From contig CAKOOK010000008.1 of assembly GCA_934098515.1 (NCBI GenBank), forward strand, positions 1-52,563: 52,563 nt of DNA. The letters are read 5' to 3'. The notes beneath the pieces were generated by a model that worked only from the letters and a program-made list of their open reading frames with translations, was not told the DNA's origin and did not search any database. The translations under genes and the position numbers were made by a program. This document shows, piece after piece, positions 31,642 to 40,904 of the stretch (positions are counted from its first letter, which is position 1; each line of letters opens with the position of its first letter). The DNA comes from an uncultured Bacilli bacterium. GTDB taxonomy: Bacteria; Bacillota_I; Bacilli_A; RF39; UBA660.

Positions 31642-33771
31642 ATGAAAAAGAAAATTTTTACTTTATTATTTTTACTATTAAGTGTCTTTGGTTTTAGTTT
31701 AAAGGCTGATGCAGCTCCAGCTACAATCAAGACAACTTCTTTAGGAAAATCATCTAATTTAATTAGTGGAGTTCCAACAGTATATATTAAGCAAACATCA
31801 GATTCGATTTATTTATATTGTGAAGAAGCATTAAAGAAATATCCTGCAAATACGACAATCAAATTAAAAGGTGAGGCACCTAAAGGTATGGTTTATATCC
31901 TAAAGAATAGACCTAATACGGGAAATGCAAGTACAGATTATTATATTATGCAAACTGCAGTTTGGTGGTATAGAGATATTTGGTCTGGTACTAACAATAT
32001 TAGTCAAGCTACAAAAAACAAGATTATAAGTGGACGTAATTCTAATACAACATATAATAAAATTTATAATTTAGTAGAAGGAGCTCGAAACTATTCAGAA
32101 GTTATTGGCTCAATGAGTATAAGTGGAAACAATAGGTTTACTGAACAAGGTTCTTACTATGTTTCTGATACTATTACAGTAAAAACATTAGGAATAGCTA
32201 ACTATAATATCGATTTAATTGGAGCACCTTATGGAACTATTATTACTAATAGATCTGGTAATACTTTTAGAGTATCTGTTCCAGTTAGTTCTGTAGCAGA
32301 AGGAAAGACTATTTCTTTCCAAGTAAAAGTAAGCAGTTCTTATACAATTAATACGGCTTATGAATATGATTATGGTGCTAACTATCAATACGTGTTATAT
32401 GGTAAATTAGATACTGCTAATAAGCCAGTATCAGCTTCATTAAATTTAAGCGTAACTAAACCAGAAGAAAACATTTTCAAAGTATATAAAGTTGATGAAG
32501 ACGGTGACTATGTAAAAGGCGCAAAGTTAGCATTATATGAAGGAAACTGTACTAATAAAAAATGTTCTTCAAATAATTTATATGAAACATGGACAACTAC
32601 AAACTCTGCAAAAGTATTTGAAAACATTCCAAAAGGTATTTATACATTAGTAGAAATATCTGCTCCATCTGGATATGAAATTGCCGATAAAATGTACGTT
32701 AATATTTCTTCAAATAGTGGTACTTTCAAAGTAGAAATGGTTGACTATGAAATTGAAGAAAACAGTTTAAAAGTATATAAAGTTGACGAAAATGATAACT
32801 ATGTTAAAGGTGCAAAATTAGCTTTATATAAAGAAGATTGTACTAATAAGACATGTACAGAAAGCAAACTTTATAAAACTTGGACTAGTGGATCATCAGC
32901 TATGGTATTTACTGATATTCCAATGGGAACTTATACACTAGTAGAAGTTGAAGCACCAAATGGATATAAGGTAGCTGCTAAAAAGAAAGTAGTTGTAAAT
33001 AGCACAAACAAAACATTTAAAATTACTATGGTAGATGAAAAAATTAAGTCAACTAAAGTAAAGATTAGTAAGACTGACGTTACTGGTTCAAAAGAAGTTC
33101 CAGGAGCAACACTAGTTGTTAAAGATGCATCTGGAAGTGTAGTAGAAAAATGGGTAAGTACTAATGAAGCACATTATGTAACAGTAGATCCAGGTGTATA
33201 TACTTTAACTGAAACTATTGCACCAAAAGGTTACAAATTAAGTACTACAACTATTACTTTCAAAGTAGATGAAGACTTAAATTTATATGAATTAGTTGAT
33301 GGCAAATATACTAAAGTAGATCATATTAAAATGATTAATGAACTTATTGATAAGTCAGCAATTAAAATTAATAAATTAGATAGTAAAACTAATAAATATG
33401 TTAGTGGAGCTATCCTTATGATAAAAAATAATAAAGGGGAAACAGTAGCAACTATTACTACAACAGACAGTGCAAGTTATATTCAACTTGATGAAGGTGA
33501 ATATGTACTAAGCGAAGAAGCCGCTCCTAGTGGTTATGAAAAAACAGATACAAAAGTTTACTTTACAGTTGATGCTGAAGGTAAAATTAAAATTAAAGGT
33601 TCTAATGGATATGTTGATGCCGTAGAAATAACTATTTATAACCAAAAAGAAGAGGATGAAATTATTTTAGTTCCAGCAACTGGTTTATCAAGTACAATTA
33701 CTTATGTTGTTGGTACATTAGTAGTATCAGCTGGTGCTGTAATGTTATACAGAAATGGAAAACAAAACTAG
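31642..33771 (+). CDS. Sortase-anchored adhesin with thioester domain and Cna_B/SpaA repeats
   Basis: This 709-residue surface protein has a signal peptide (KIFTLLFLLLSVFGFSLKADA). The N-terminal region looks like a thioester domain: the Cys in IYLYCEEALKKYP and the Gln in YYIMQTAVWWYRD fit the Cys-Gln bond pattern used for covalent binding to host or other targets. A linking beta domain follows, then four SpaA/Cna_B-type domains from about residue 278, the first two near-duplicates (KVYKVDE.. YVKGAKLALY). The end has VPATG, a hydrophobic helix and a short basic tail: an LPXTG-like sorting signal. AGAGGGA precedes the ATG. The next gene is a sortase and overlaps it. Confidence 0.85.
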   Translation: MKKKIFTLLFLLLSVFGFSLKADAAPATIKTTSLGKSSNLISGVPTVYIKQTSDSIYLYCEEALKKYPANTTIKLKGEAPKGMVYILKNRPNTGNASTDYYIMQTAVWWYRDIWSGTNNISQATKNKIISGRNSNTTYNKIYNLVEGARNYSEVIGSMSISGNNRFTEQGSYYVSDTITVKTLGIANYNIDLIGAPYGTIITNRSGNTFRVSVPVSSVAEGKTISFQVKVSSSYTINTAYEYDYGANYQYVLYGKLDTANKPVSASLNLSVTKPEENIFKVYKVDEDGDYVKGAKLALYEGNCTNKKCSSNNLYETWTTTNSAKVFENIPKGIYTLVEISAPSGYEIADKMYVNISSNSGTFKVEMVDYEIEENSLKVYKVDENDNYVKGAKLALYKEDCTNKTCTESKLYKTWTSGSSAMVFTDIPMGTYTLVEVEAPNGYKVAAKKKVVVNSTNKTFKITMVDEKIKSTKVKISKTDVTGSKEVPGATLVVKDASGSVVEKWVSTNEAHYVTVDPGVYTLTETIAPKGYKLSTTTITFKVDEDLNLYELVDGKYTKVDHIKMINELIDKSAIKINKLDSKTNKYVSGAILMIKNNKGETVATITTTDSASYIQLDEGEYVLSEEAAPSGYEKTDTKVYFTVDAEGKIKIKGSNGYVDAVEITIYNQKEEDEIILVPATGLSSTITYVVGTLVVSAGAVMLYRNGKQN

Positions 33772-34441
33772 AAAAAAATACATAAGTACTGTTATATCAG
33801 TACTTGTCCTATTTATAGGCATTTGCATTTTAGGTAGCACTTACTTCAATACTAAAAAACACGAAGTGTTTGATGAAATGAATGAGTTATACTATGAACA
33901 AATAGCAAATGAAATCGAAGGTTTAGATGAAATTGATGACGATGCCGAGACTCCTTCGACTGAAGAAGAAATTGTTAATCCATCAGAAACTACCGAAAGT
34001 GTGACTACAACAACTACTAAGCCAGTAGTAAATATTGATTACACAAAATATTATGTTGGAAATATATCTATACCAAAAATAGATTTAAAAAGAGGGTTTG
34101 TAAGTAAGGATTCTAAATATAATAATGTAAACCGTAATATTTACATTGTTCCAGAATCTGATTATCCTGATAAAGAGGGAGGCAACTTTATACTTGCTTC
34201 CCACTCAGGAACTAGTTCAATATCATTTTTTAAGAATTTGTATAAATTAACTTTAGGAGATAAGGTTGATATAACATATAATAATAAAAATTATACATAT
34301 ATCATAACTAATATTTATACAGATTTAAAAGATGGTGATGTTGCAATCAAAAGAAATAAAAATAAAACTACACTAACACTTATAACTTGTACAAGAGGTG
34401 ATAAAACAACTCAAACAATTTATATTTGTGAGCGTATATAA
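33755..34441 (+). CDS. Sortase dedicated to the adjacent adhesin
   Basis: This 228-residue protein has an N-terminal helix (about 11-29), an acidic and Thr-rich linker and a sortase fold: NISIPKIDL, LASHSGTSSISFF (catalytic His) and LTLITCTRGD with Cys212. No Arg stands seven to nine residues after the Cys as in class B and D enzymes; Arg214 and Arg227 are the only nearby candidates. It overlaps the adhesin gene by 17 bp without its own clear ribosome binding site, so it is likely translationally coupled. It probably anchors the VPATG protein. Confidence 0.85.
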   Translation: MENKTRKKYISTVISVLVLFIGICILGSTYFNTKKHEVFDEMNELYYEQIANEIEGLDEIDDDAETPSTEEEIVNPSETTESVTTTTTKPVVNIDYTKYYVGNISIPKIDLKRGFVSKDSKYNNVNRNIYIVPESDYPDKEGGNFILASHSGTSSISFFKNLYKLTLGDKVDITYNNKNYTYIITNIYTDLKDGDVAIKRNKNKTTLTLITCTRGDKTTQTIYICERI

Positions 34442-34468
34442 GAATAATTTAGGGGGAGAGGTGATAAT

Positions 34469-35230
34469 ATGGTAGAGTTTACTTTACTAGAAAAGATTAG
34501 GACTATTTTTAATCTGATTTTTTCGTCACCTCTTTTTTTAGTCTTATTATTTGGTCTAGTGCTTATTTTAGTAGATATCAAATTCATCTCTAAAAAAGAT
34601 AATAAAACAAAAAAGACTTACTTAGTTTTAAGTTTACTAGTAATCGGTATTCTTATATCTATGTATTATGATTCTTTATTAGCACTATTAGATACTATTT
34701 CTAAAAATATTGTATCATTAATTTATTTTCCAACAGTGCTTGAGTATATTATTATGTTAATTATTAGTTTAATTATTTTAATATATTCACTTGTTAGTAA
34801 AAAGATTTCTTCAAATATTAAAATGTTTAATGCTTTAGCATTTATTTCAAACAGTTATATATTCTTTCTAATTTTAGATGAAATAGAAAATGCTAAAGTT
34901 GATTTATCTAGTAAAATTAGTATTTATACTAACGATCACTTAATGATATTATTTGAAATAAGTCTAGGCATCTTTATTGTTTGGATAGTAGCTTTAATAT
35001 TAATTAAAATAATCAAAATATTATCTAAACCAAAGACGGAAGAAAACTTTTACGAAGAACCAGAATTACCCAAAACTATCGAAGAGGTAAGAAAACAAGT
35101 CGTTTATGAACCAAAAGTTGAAAATGTTGTTGTTGAAAAGAAAAATGATAATGATATGTTTACTTTAGATGAATATCGTCAAATGAGAGCAATATTAGAA
35201 GTTATTAAAGAAAATCAAAAGAAAGCTTAA
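34469..35230 (+). CDS. Hypothetical multi-spanning membrane protein in the sortase operon
   Basis: I do not recognise this 253-residue protein. It has about five or six hydrophobic segments (near 14-36, 49-66, 83-106, 118-134, 156-184), then a charged cytoplasmic tail of about 65 residues ending in a helical DEYRQMRAILEVIKENQKK. GGGGGAGAGGTG lies before the ATG. Its position 28 bp after the sortase suggests a role in adhesin export or anchoring, but nothing in the sequence proves it. Confidence 0.55.
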   Translation: MVEFTLLEKIRTIFNLIFSSPLFLVLLFGLVLILVDIKFISKKDNKTKKTYLVLSLLVIGILISMYYDSLLALLDTISKNIVSLIYFPTVLEYIIMLIISLIILIYSLVSKKISSNIKMFNALAFISNSYIFFLILDEIENAKVDLSSKISIYTNDHLMILFEISLGIFIVWIVALILIKIIKILSKPKTEENFYEEPELPKTIEEVRKQVVYEPKVENVVVEKKNDNDMFTLDEYRQMRAILEVIKENQKKA

Positions 35231-35247
35231 TCATCAGCTTTCTTTTA
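35221..35247. terminator. Convergent terminator
   Basis: GAAAGCT (35221-35227) pairs with AGCTTTC (35236-35242), A-rich on one side and T-rich on the other; it ends both neighbouring transcripts. Confidence 0.75.
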
Positions 35248-36853
35248 TTAATTTTGCATGAACTACAAGTCTATTGTCATTACCATTAGCACAAGTTGAT
35301 AAAGTAAGAATTTTATCATCAGTATTAACTTCAACATTAAAGTCATAAATACTTCTGCCTTTTACTAAATTAATATATGCTTGATATGCATCAGTAGTAG
35401 GGAAAGTAACATCTAAGTAATCATTAGTTGTAGGAATTTTATAAATTGAAAATATTTGAAATCTCATATTTTGCTTAGGTGTATTAAAAGTAATAATTTG
35501 ATTAGCACTTTTTTTATACCAATAAGAGTTAAGCACATATCTTAATGTACCAAACATTGTCTGGTTAGCTAGATTATGCCCATATATTATTGTATTTTCA
35601 TTTAATTCATCAGGATTATTACGATAATCCATAAATATCCAACCATGACGATTTTTACTTTGATAATAATCTCGTTTTAAATAATAATCATTATCTTTAG
35701 ATTGTACAACCGGATAATCGATTCTTGTATTATTTACAGTAAGCCATCCAACGGTATCTTTATTAATCTCTTGAAGTGTAGAAAAAACTTTCTCATATTG
35801 AATATCATAAACACTAGTAGTAGTCGTTGTCGTTGTTAAATCTTCTTCACCAGGCTCAATAACATCTAATGGACTTTCATCTTCATTTTTCTTTTGATTT
35901 ACCTTAATTATTTCTTTTAAATTATTTTCAATACCAAGATAGTGCTGCTCATCTACATAATTTTTATAATAATTAATACCAATCATAAAGATTATTACTA
36001 ATATAACCGCACCAAGAGATACCTTAATAAAGTTTATATTTAACTGTTTAAACAGATTATTCTTTTTATATTCATCACTATAATTAATCTTAAAAGTAAT
36101 ATTAGAATTAATAAGTAATCTTTCATTAACCTTCTTATATTTACTTATAACATTAATATCCGTATCCTTTAAATTATCATAGTCGAAACATATCTTAATA
36201 TTTTCTTTAGAGTTTTGAATAAGTAAATTCATTATAAAATCAAATGAATCTATAGTAAAAGTTTTAAAAGTAATCTCTTTTAAATATTTATTAATCTTAA
36301 TAAATGTAATTAAATCATTTTGATCCTCTTTAGTAAGGGAAGAAATGATAATATTTTTTTTATAATAAATATCTGAATAAGTATTTAGATTATTAACTTT
36401 CATAAAGTTACTTACAAATAAAATTTCCGTTCTAGTTTTAACAACAATCTTTTTATTAGTATCAAGTCTATCTAAAAGTATTCTAGGAAAATCATATACT
36501 TCAAGATTCTCTAAATAATTATTTTCTAAAAGTTTTAAAAATATATCATAATTAATAACTTCATCAGCTTTAATAATTAGATTAGTAATATTTGGAATAG
36601 TTTTAATAATATCTAGTACAACACTAGTAAGTTCAAAGTCTTTAACACATGCAGTATTTATCTTACGCTTAATAATTATAACATTCAAAAATGAAGATAC
36701 TAAATCAAGATTATTCTTAATATAAATATCAGAAAAAACTAATTCCTTAGTATCAATGACATTTGTCTTATTCAAATCTTCTTTTGGCGTATCTTTTAAT
36801 AGCTTATAAGCATTTATTGAGTTACCATATATTTTAAACACTATCTTTATCAT
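35234..36853 (-). CDS. Class B sortase fused to a large N-terminal cytoplasmic domain
   Basis: The C-terminal 190 residues of this 539-residue protein are a clear class B sortase: GWLTVNNTRIDYPVVQ, HGWIFMDYRN, IIYGHNLANQTMFG (catalytic His) and LTLSTCANGNDNRLVVHAKL (Cys and Arg). One membrane helix (about 276-295) and a Thr-rich linker precede it. The first 270 residues have no signal and lie before the helix, so they should be cytoplasmic. They are Ile-, Leu- and Asn-rich with short repeated strand-helix units (LENNYLENLEVYDF, ITNLIIKADEV), perhaps leucine-rich-repeat-like. Normal sortases lack such a domain. The substrate is unknown. Confidence 0.8.
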   Translation of the reverse strand: MIKIVFKIYGNSINAYKLLKDTPKEDLNKTNVIDTKELVFSDIYIKNNLDLVSSFLNVIIIKRKINTACVKDFELTSVVLDIIKTIPNITNLIIKADEVINYDIFLKLLENNYLENLEVYDFPRILLDRLDTNKKIVVKTRTEILFVSNFMKVNNLNTYSDIYYKKNIIISSLTKEDQNDLITFIKINKYLKEITFKTFTIDSFDFIMNLLIQNSKENIKICFDYDNLKDTDINVISKYKKVNERLLINSNITFKINYSDEYKKNNLFKQLNINFIKVSLGAVILVIIFMIGINYYKNYVDEQHYLGIENNLKEIIKVNQKKNEDESPLDVIEPGEEDLTTTTTTTSVYDIQYEKVFSTLQEINKDTVGWLTVNNTRIDYPVVQSKDNDYYLKRDYYQSKNRHGWIFMDYRNNPDELNENTIIYGHNLANQTMFGTLRYVLNSYWYKKSANQIITFNTPKQNMRFQIFSIYKIPTTNDYLDVTFPTTDAYQAYINLVKGRSIYDFNVEVNTDDKILTLSTCANGNDNRLVVHAKLIKES

Positions 36854-36929
36854 AAATTAATAATATCATAAATTATTAGTAAAGTGAATAATAAAAACTA
36901 AAATTAAGCAATATAATATTGGTGATCTT

Positions 36930-37583
36930 ATGAAACTATTTGTTGCTATATTTAGGACTATGTTCTTTTATTTTTTTATTATGCTTAGTTATCGTTTAAT
37001 GGGAAAAAGAGAAATAGGCCAGTTAGGAGTTATTGATTTAATAGTATCTATCTTAATAGCAGAACTAGTTGCTATTAGTATTGAAAATATAAACGATCCA
37101 TTAGTTTTAACTGTAGCACCCATATCAGTTCTAGTTCTAATCGAGATTATCTTTGCTTTTATATCAATTAAATCACGAACCTTTAGAAATCTCTTAGATG
37201 GTAAGCCAAGCATTATAATAAATAAAGGTGTGTTAAACTATAAGGAAATGATTAAACAAAGATATAGTCTAGATGACCTTTTATTAAGCCTAAGACAAAA
37301 TAATATTAAATCAATTGAAGACGTCGAATATGCCTTTTTAGAAACCAATGGTAAACTTAGCATCTTTAAATACAACTTATTTAAAACAGAAGGAACATAT
37401 CCACTTGCTCTTATTGTCGATGGAGTTATTCAATCAAAAACACTTAAAGAAATAAGACACAGTAAGTACTGGCTTCTTAATTATTTAAACAAACAAGACA
37501 CTGACTTAAACAATGTTTTTTATGCATTTTATAAAAATAAGAAGATTTATTTAATAAAATATACAGATTTGAAAAGTGTCTAA
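36930..37583 (+). CDS. DUF421 (YetF-type) membrane protein
   Basis: This 217-residue protein has the DUF421 pattern: three N-terminal helices with LMGKREIGQLGVIDLIVSILIAELVAIS, then a soluble domain with KSRTFRNLLDGKPSIIINKGVLNYKEM and SLDDLLLSLRQNNIKSIEDVEYAFLETNGKLSIF. Relatives in Bacillus (YetF, YdfS) are membrane proteins linked to stress and spores; the molecular role is unclear. GGTGAT precedes the ATG. Confidence 0.88.
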   Translation: MKLFVAIFRTMFFYFFIMLSYRLMGKREIGQLGVIDLIVSILIAELVAISIENINDPLVLTVAPISVLVLIEIIFAFISIKSRTFRNLLDGKPSIIINKGVLNYKEMIKQRYSLDDLLLSLRQNNIKSIEDVEYAFLETNGKLSIFKYNLFKTEGTYPLALIVDGVIQSKTLKEIRHSKYWLLNYLNKQDTDLNNVFYAFYKNKKIYLIKYTDLKSV

Positions 37584-37667
37584 TTACGTCAAGCAACTTG
37601 TAAATTAAATGTAACCTATTGCGAGCAAAAAATAAATGATTTATCATAAATATAGTAGGGAGAAGTT

Positions 37668-38348
37668 ATGAAAGATTTTGCGGTTAATTTAATTAGATTA
37701 CTATTAAGTTTTATAATATTATTGTTCTCTGAAGAATACTTTTATAAGTTTCTGTCACTGTTCAAAATAAATATTAGTAAGACATTTACAAGCATAATTT
37801 TATATGTTCTGATTTCCTTTTTTATCTATCTTATTTATAAGCCAGAGTTAAAAAGCGAGTTTAAGAAATTCAAAAGAAAATTTATGAGTAATATGGTTTA
37901 TGCCTTTATAGCTTTTCTAATAATATTTGTAACAATGTTAGTATGCAATTATATTTTATCAGTAATAGCTAAGAGTTTTTACATTAATTATAATGGAATA
38001 AGTTTCTATAATATTTTTAATAAACCATTTAACTTAGACCTTATATTAGAGTTTTTAAAAAACATTATTTTGATTCCTTATTTAAAAGTTACAATTTTTG
38101 ATTTAGGAGTTAATCGCTTATTCAGTTATAGTGGAAGCATTTTTGCTTCAGGACTAGCCGCAGCATTATATAACGCTTATCTAATTAAAGGAAGCATAGG
38201 TTACATGATAGTAAACTCTAGTCTAACATTTATACTATTTATGTTACTAGCACTTATCTATAGAAAAAATAATAATATAGTAACAAGTATTGTAACTTAT
38301 AGTATTTATATATTACTAGCTAGTGTTCTTTATAGTAATATAATGTGA
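37668..38348 (+). CDS. Membrane protein, probable inactive CPBP-family paralogue
   Basis: This 226-residue protein has about six to seven hydrophobic segments. It lines up with the CPBP protease encoded next to it: PYLKVTIFDLGVNRLF and IFASGLAAALYNAYL match PFVEEGIFRLGISKI and IITSGLVFGFLHIF by position. The Glu pair, the Arg and the His needed for catalysis are replaced (EE to KV, R to D, H to N). This points to a pseudo-protease, perhaps a partner of the active one. The alignment is by eye, so confidence is moderate. Confidence 0.55.
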   Translation: MKDFAVNLIRLLLSFIILLFSEEYFYKFLSLFKINISKTFTSIILYVLISFFIYLIYKPELKSEFKKFKRKFMSNMVYAFIAFLIIFVTMLVCNYILSVIAKSFYINYNGISFYNIFNKPFNLDLILEFLKNIILIPYLKVTIFDLGVNRLFSYSGSIFASGLAAALYNAYLIKGSIGYMIVNSSLTFILFMLLALIYRKNNNIVTSIVTYSIYILLASVLYSNIM

Positions 38349-38355
38349 GGTAAAT

Positions 38356-39042
38356 ATGAAAGAAAAGTTAATTAATATTATTAAATTTGTAATTATTTTA
38401 GTATTCTTTTTTACACTTAGCTCATTACTTGCCCTTGGTATAAAGAGTATGAGCCTTGCAATAATAGATTATAAAGATATAGTAGTTATTTCATCAGCAA
38501 CTGAAGTTCTCTTATCAGTATTAATATTTGCTTTATATGGTACCGATTTAATAAAAGATAAAACTATAATAAAAGATAATGGTATCGTTAAAAAGATTAT
38601 AAAATACTTCTGCATGTTCTGGGTTATTAAAATATTAAGTAGTCTAGTAATGGCAGCATTATGTGCAGTAGGTGGTTTTGATATAAACATAAGCGAAAAT
38701 CAAGAAACAATAAATTTATATACAACTAGTGCTCCAATCTTAATGCTACTTACAAGTAGTATTACAACGCCTTTTGTTGAAGAAGGAATCTTTAGATTAG
38801 GTATTAGTAAAATTATTAAAAATAAACATTTATTTATAATTACAAGTGGTTTAGTCTTTGGTTTCTTACATATTTTTCCAACAGACTTAAATATCACATA
38901 TGCTTTAATAAGCAGTATTCCCTACGTAACAATGGGAATGGTACTTGCTTATATTTACAAAAAAGAAGACAACATTTACTATCCAATCTTCTTGCATGGA
39001 TTAAATAATTTTATCAGCATGATCCTCTTCTTTTGCTCTTGA
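38356..39042 (+). CDS. CPBP family intramembrane metalloprotease
   Basis: This 228-residue protein has about seven helices and the Abi/CAAX-protease motifs: VEEGIFRLG (EExxxR), GFLHIF (second His) and FLHGLNNF (third motif). In Firmicutes such proteins process small peptides or lipids, or act in bacteriocin immunity. It begins seven bases after the paralogue's stop and has GAGGT before the ATG, so the two are co-transcribed. TGA is the stop. Confidence 0.85.
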   Translation: MKEKLINIIKFVIILVFFFTLSSLLALGIKSMSLAIIDYKDIVVISSATEVLLSVLIFALYGTDLIKDKTIIKDNGIVKKIIKYFCMFWVIKILSSLVMAALCAVGGFDINISENQETINLYTTSAPILMLLTSSITTPFVEEGIFRLGISKIIKNKHLFIITSGLVFGFLHIFPTDLNITYALISSIPYVTMGMVLAYIYKKEDNIYYPIFLHGLNNFISMILFFCS

Positions 39043-39066
39043 AAAAATAAAAAAATAATGTATAAT
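39039..39066 (+). promoter_or_regulatory. Promoter of the small membrane protein gene
   Basis: TTGAAA (39039-39044), 16 bp, TATAAT (39061-39066). The -35 overlaps the last codons of the CPBP gene. Confidence 0.65.
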
Positions 39067-39088
39067 AGAAAGAAATTTTGGTGTTATT

Positions 39089-39577
39089 ATGAAAGATTTA
39101 TTAGAAAATTTAATGGGGTTTATTTATTCACTTAGTATGGGAGATTATTTCTTCTTTATTGGTACTGTATTATTAATCATTTTATTAGTATATATTATTT
39201 ATCTAATAAAATGTGGTGATGATGAAGAAGTAGTTTTAGGTAAAGATGGTTTTGATATTGAAGCAGTATGTAAAAATATAGAAAAGAACTATAAACCAGA
39301 AACTATAAAATTAACTAGTTATGAAGAAGAACAAGAAAACAATGCAATCATTAGTTACGATGAACTTATTAAAAATAAAGATAAAATCAACATTAATTAT
39401 GATGATGAGTATCGTAATCCTATTCCTGAATTAGAAGTAAGAAAAATATCTATCAGTGAAGATAAAAATGAAAATACTCTTGAAATGCCAAAATTAAATG
39501 TAAAAATGTTTGAATATGAAGAAGAAGAAAATTTTCTAAAGGCATTAAAAGAATTACAAAAAGATTTAAGCCATTAG
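39089..39577 (+). CDS. Hypothetical single-span membrane protein (162 residues)
   Basis: I do not recognise this protein. One strong membrane helix (about 20-43, FFFIGTVLLIILLVYIIYLI) is followed by a long acidic cytoplasmic tail rich in Glu and Asn, with several repeated short charged blocks (YEEEQENN, YEEEENFLKALKELQKDL). Such tails often bind other proteins. It has its own promoter and a terminator that overlaps its end; mtaB follows at once. Confidence 0.5.
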   Translation: MKDLLENLMGFIYSLSMGDYFFFIGTVLLIILLVYIIYLIKCGDDEEVVLGKDGFDIEAVCKNIEKNYKPETIKLTSYEEEQENNAIISYDELIKNKDKININYDDEYRNPIPELEVRKISISEDKNENTLEMPKLNVKMFEYEEEENFLKALKELQKDLSH

Positions 39578-39589
39578 TGGCTTTTTTTT
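39569..39589 (+). terminator. Rho-independent terminator
   Basis: AGCCA (39569-39573), loop TTAG, TGGCT (39578-39582), then T. AGGAGGT for mtaB follows directly, so mtaB may depend on read-through. Confidence 0.75.
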
Positions 39590-39600
39590 AGGAGGTAAAC

Positions 39601-40866
39601 ATGAAAGTAGCAATTGAAACATTAGGTTGTAAAGTTAATTTTTATGAATCAGAAGTAATTAAAGGAATCTTTCTAGATAATAATTATGAAATAGTTTCCT
39701 TAGAAGAAACGCCAGACGTAGTAGTAATAAACACATGCTCAGTAACAAACCAAAGTGATGCAAAAGACCGTAAAATAATTAGAAAAGCTAAAAGAGAAAA
39801 TCCTAATGCCGTAATTATAGTTTGCGGCTGCTATACTCAGCAAGATCCTAAAGAATTAGAAGACTTAGACATAGATATTATACTTGGTAATAAAGATAAA
39901 ACTTTAATCGTAACTCTTTTAGAAGAATATCTAAAAAATAAAAAACAAATTAAGAAAATCTATAATTTACAAGAAACTGAATTTGAAGAAATGCAAATTA
40001 CTAAAAATTATGATCGAACTCGTGCTTTTATAAAAATAGAAGACGGCTGTGATAATTACTGCTCATACTGTATAATTCCTTATGTTAGAGGTCGCGTACG
40101 TTTTAAAGATTTTGATAGTGCTTATAATGAAATAAAAACGCTAGTTGCTGATGGCTTTAAGGAAATTGTTTTAACCGGTATTCATACTGGAAGATATCCT
40201 AATCTTACTAAACTAATTCACGAAATAAGTAAACTAGATGGACTAGAGAGAATTAGAATAAGTAGTATTGAAATAACTGAAATTAATAATGATGAATTTC
40301 TAACTGAATTAAGAGATAATCCAAAATTATGTAAGCATATGCATATACCAGTTCAAAGTGCTTGCGATAACACTTTAAAGATGATGAATCGTAAATATAC
40401 AATCGAAGAATTTAATGAAATAATAAATAAAATCAGAAAAATAAAACCAGACATTAATATCACAACCGACCTTATTGTTGGTTTTCCAACTGAGACTGAA
40501 GAAGATTTTAATGAAAGCCTTAAAAATGCTGAGAAATTAAAATTTGGTAAAATTCATGTATTTCCATATTCTAAAAGAAATGGTACAGCAGCTTCAAAAA
40601 TGAAAAATATTGTATCAGACAAACAAAAAGATGAAAGAACACATCAAATGCTAGAGTTATCTCTAAAATTAGAAAAAGAATATTATCAAAAATATATTGG
40701 CAGAGAAGTAACCTTTTTAACTGAAGAATATAAAGATGGTTACATATATGGCTACACGGATAACTACTTAAGAATTAAAGTAAAAAAGCACCTAGAAAGA
40801 GGAATGATGGTTAAAGTTAAGATAGAATCCTTAGAAGACCTAACTCTAATTGGGGACTTGTTATAA
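39601..40866 (+). CDS. mtaB: tRNA N6-threonylcarbamoyladenosine (t6A37) methylthiotransferase
   Basis: This 421-residue radical-SAM enzyme makes ms2t6A37 in tRNAs that read ANN codons. The N-terminal UPF0004 domain supplies three Cys (LGCKVN, NTCSVTN, CGCYTQ); the radical-SAM motif is CDNYCSYC in IEDGCDNYCSYCIIPYVRGR; a C-terminal TRAM-like domain follows (GREVTFLTEE). The LGCKVNFYESE start and VRGR are of the MtaB rather than the MiaB type. AGGAGGT precedes the ATG. Confidence 0.9.
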   Translation: MKVAIETLGCKVNFYESEVIKGIFLDNNYEIVSLEETPDVVVINTCSVTNQSDAKDRKIIRKAKRENPNAVIIVCGCYTQQDPKELEDLDIDIILGNKDKTLIVTLLEEYLKNKKQIKKIYNLQETEFEEMQITKNYDRTRAFIKIEDGCDNYCSYCIIPYVRGRVRFKDFDSAYNEIKTLVADGFKEIVLTGIHTGRYPNLTKLIHEISKLDGLERIRISSIEITEINNDEFLTELRDNPKLCKHMHIPVQSACDNTLKMMNRKYTIEEFNEIINKIRKIKPDINITTDLIVGFPTETEEDFNESLKNAEKLKFGKIHVFPYSKRNGTAASKMKNIVSDKQKDERTHQMLELSLKLEKEYYQKYIGREVTFLTEEYKDGYIYGYTDNYLRIKVKKHLERGMMVKVKIESLEDLTLIGDLL

Positions 40867-40904
40867 TTAAAATAATATTATATACTTAAAATAGGTGAGA
40901 GTAG

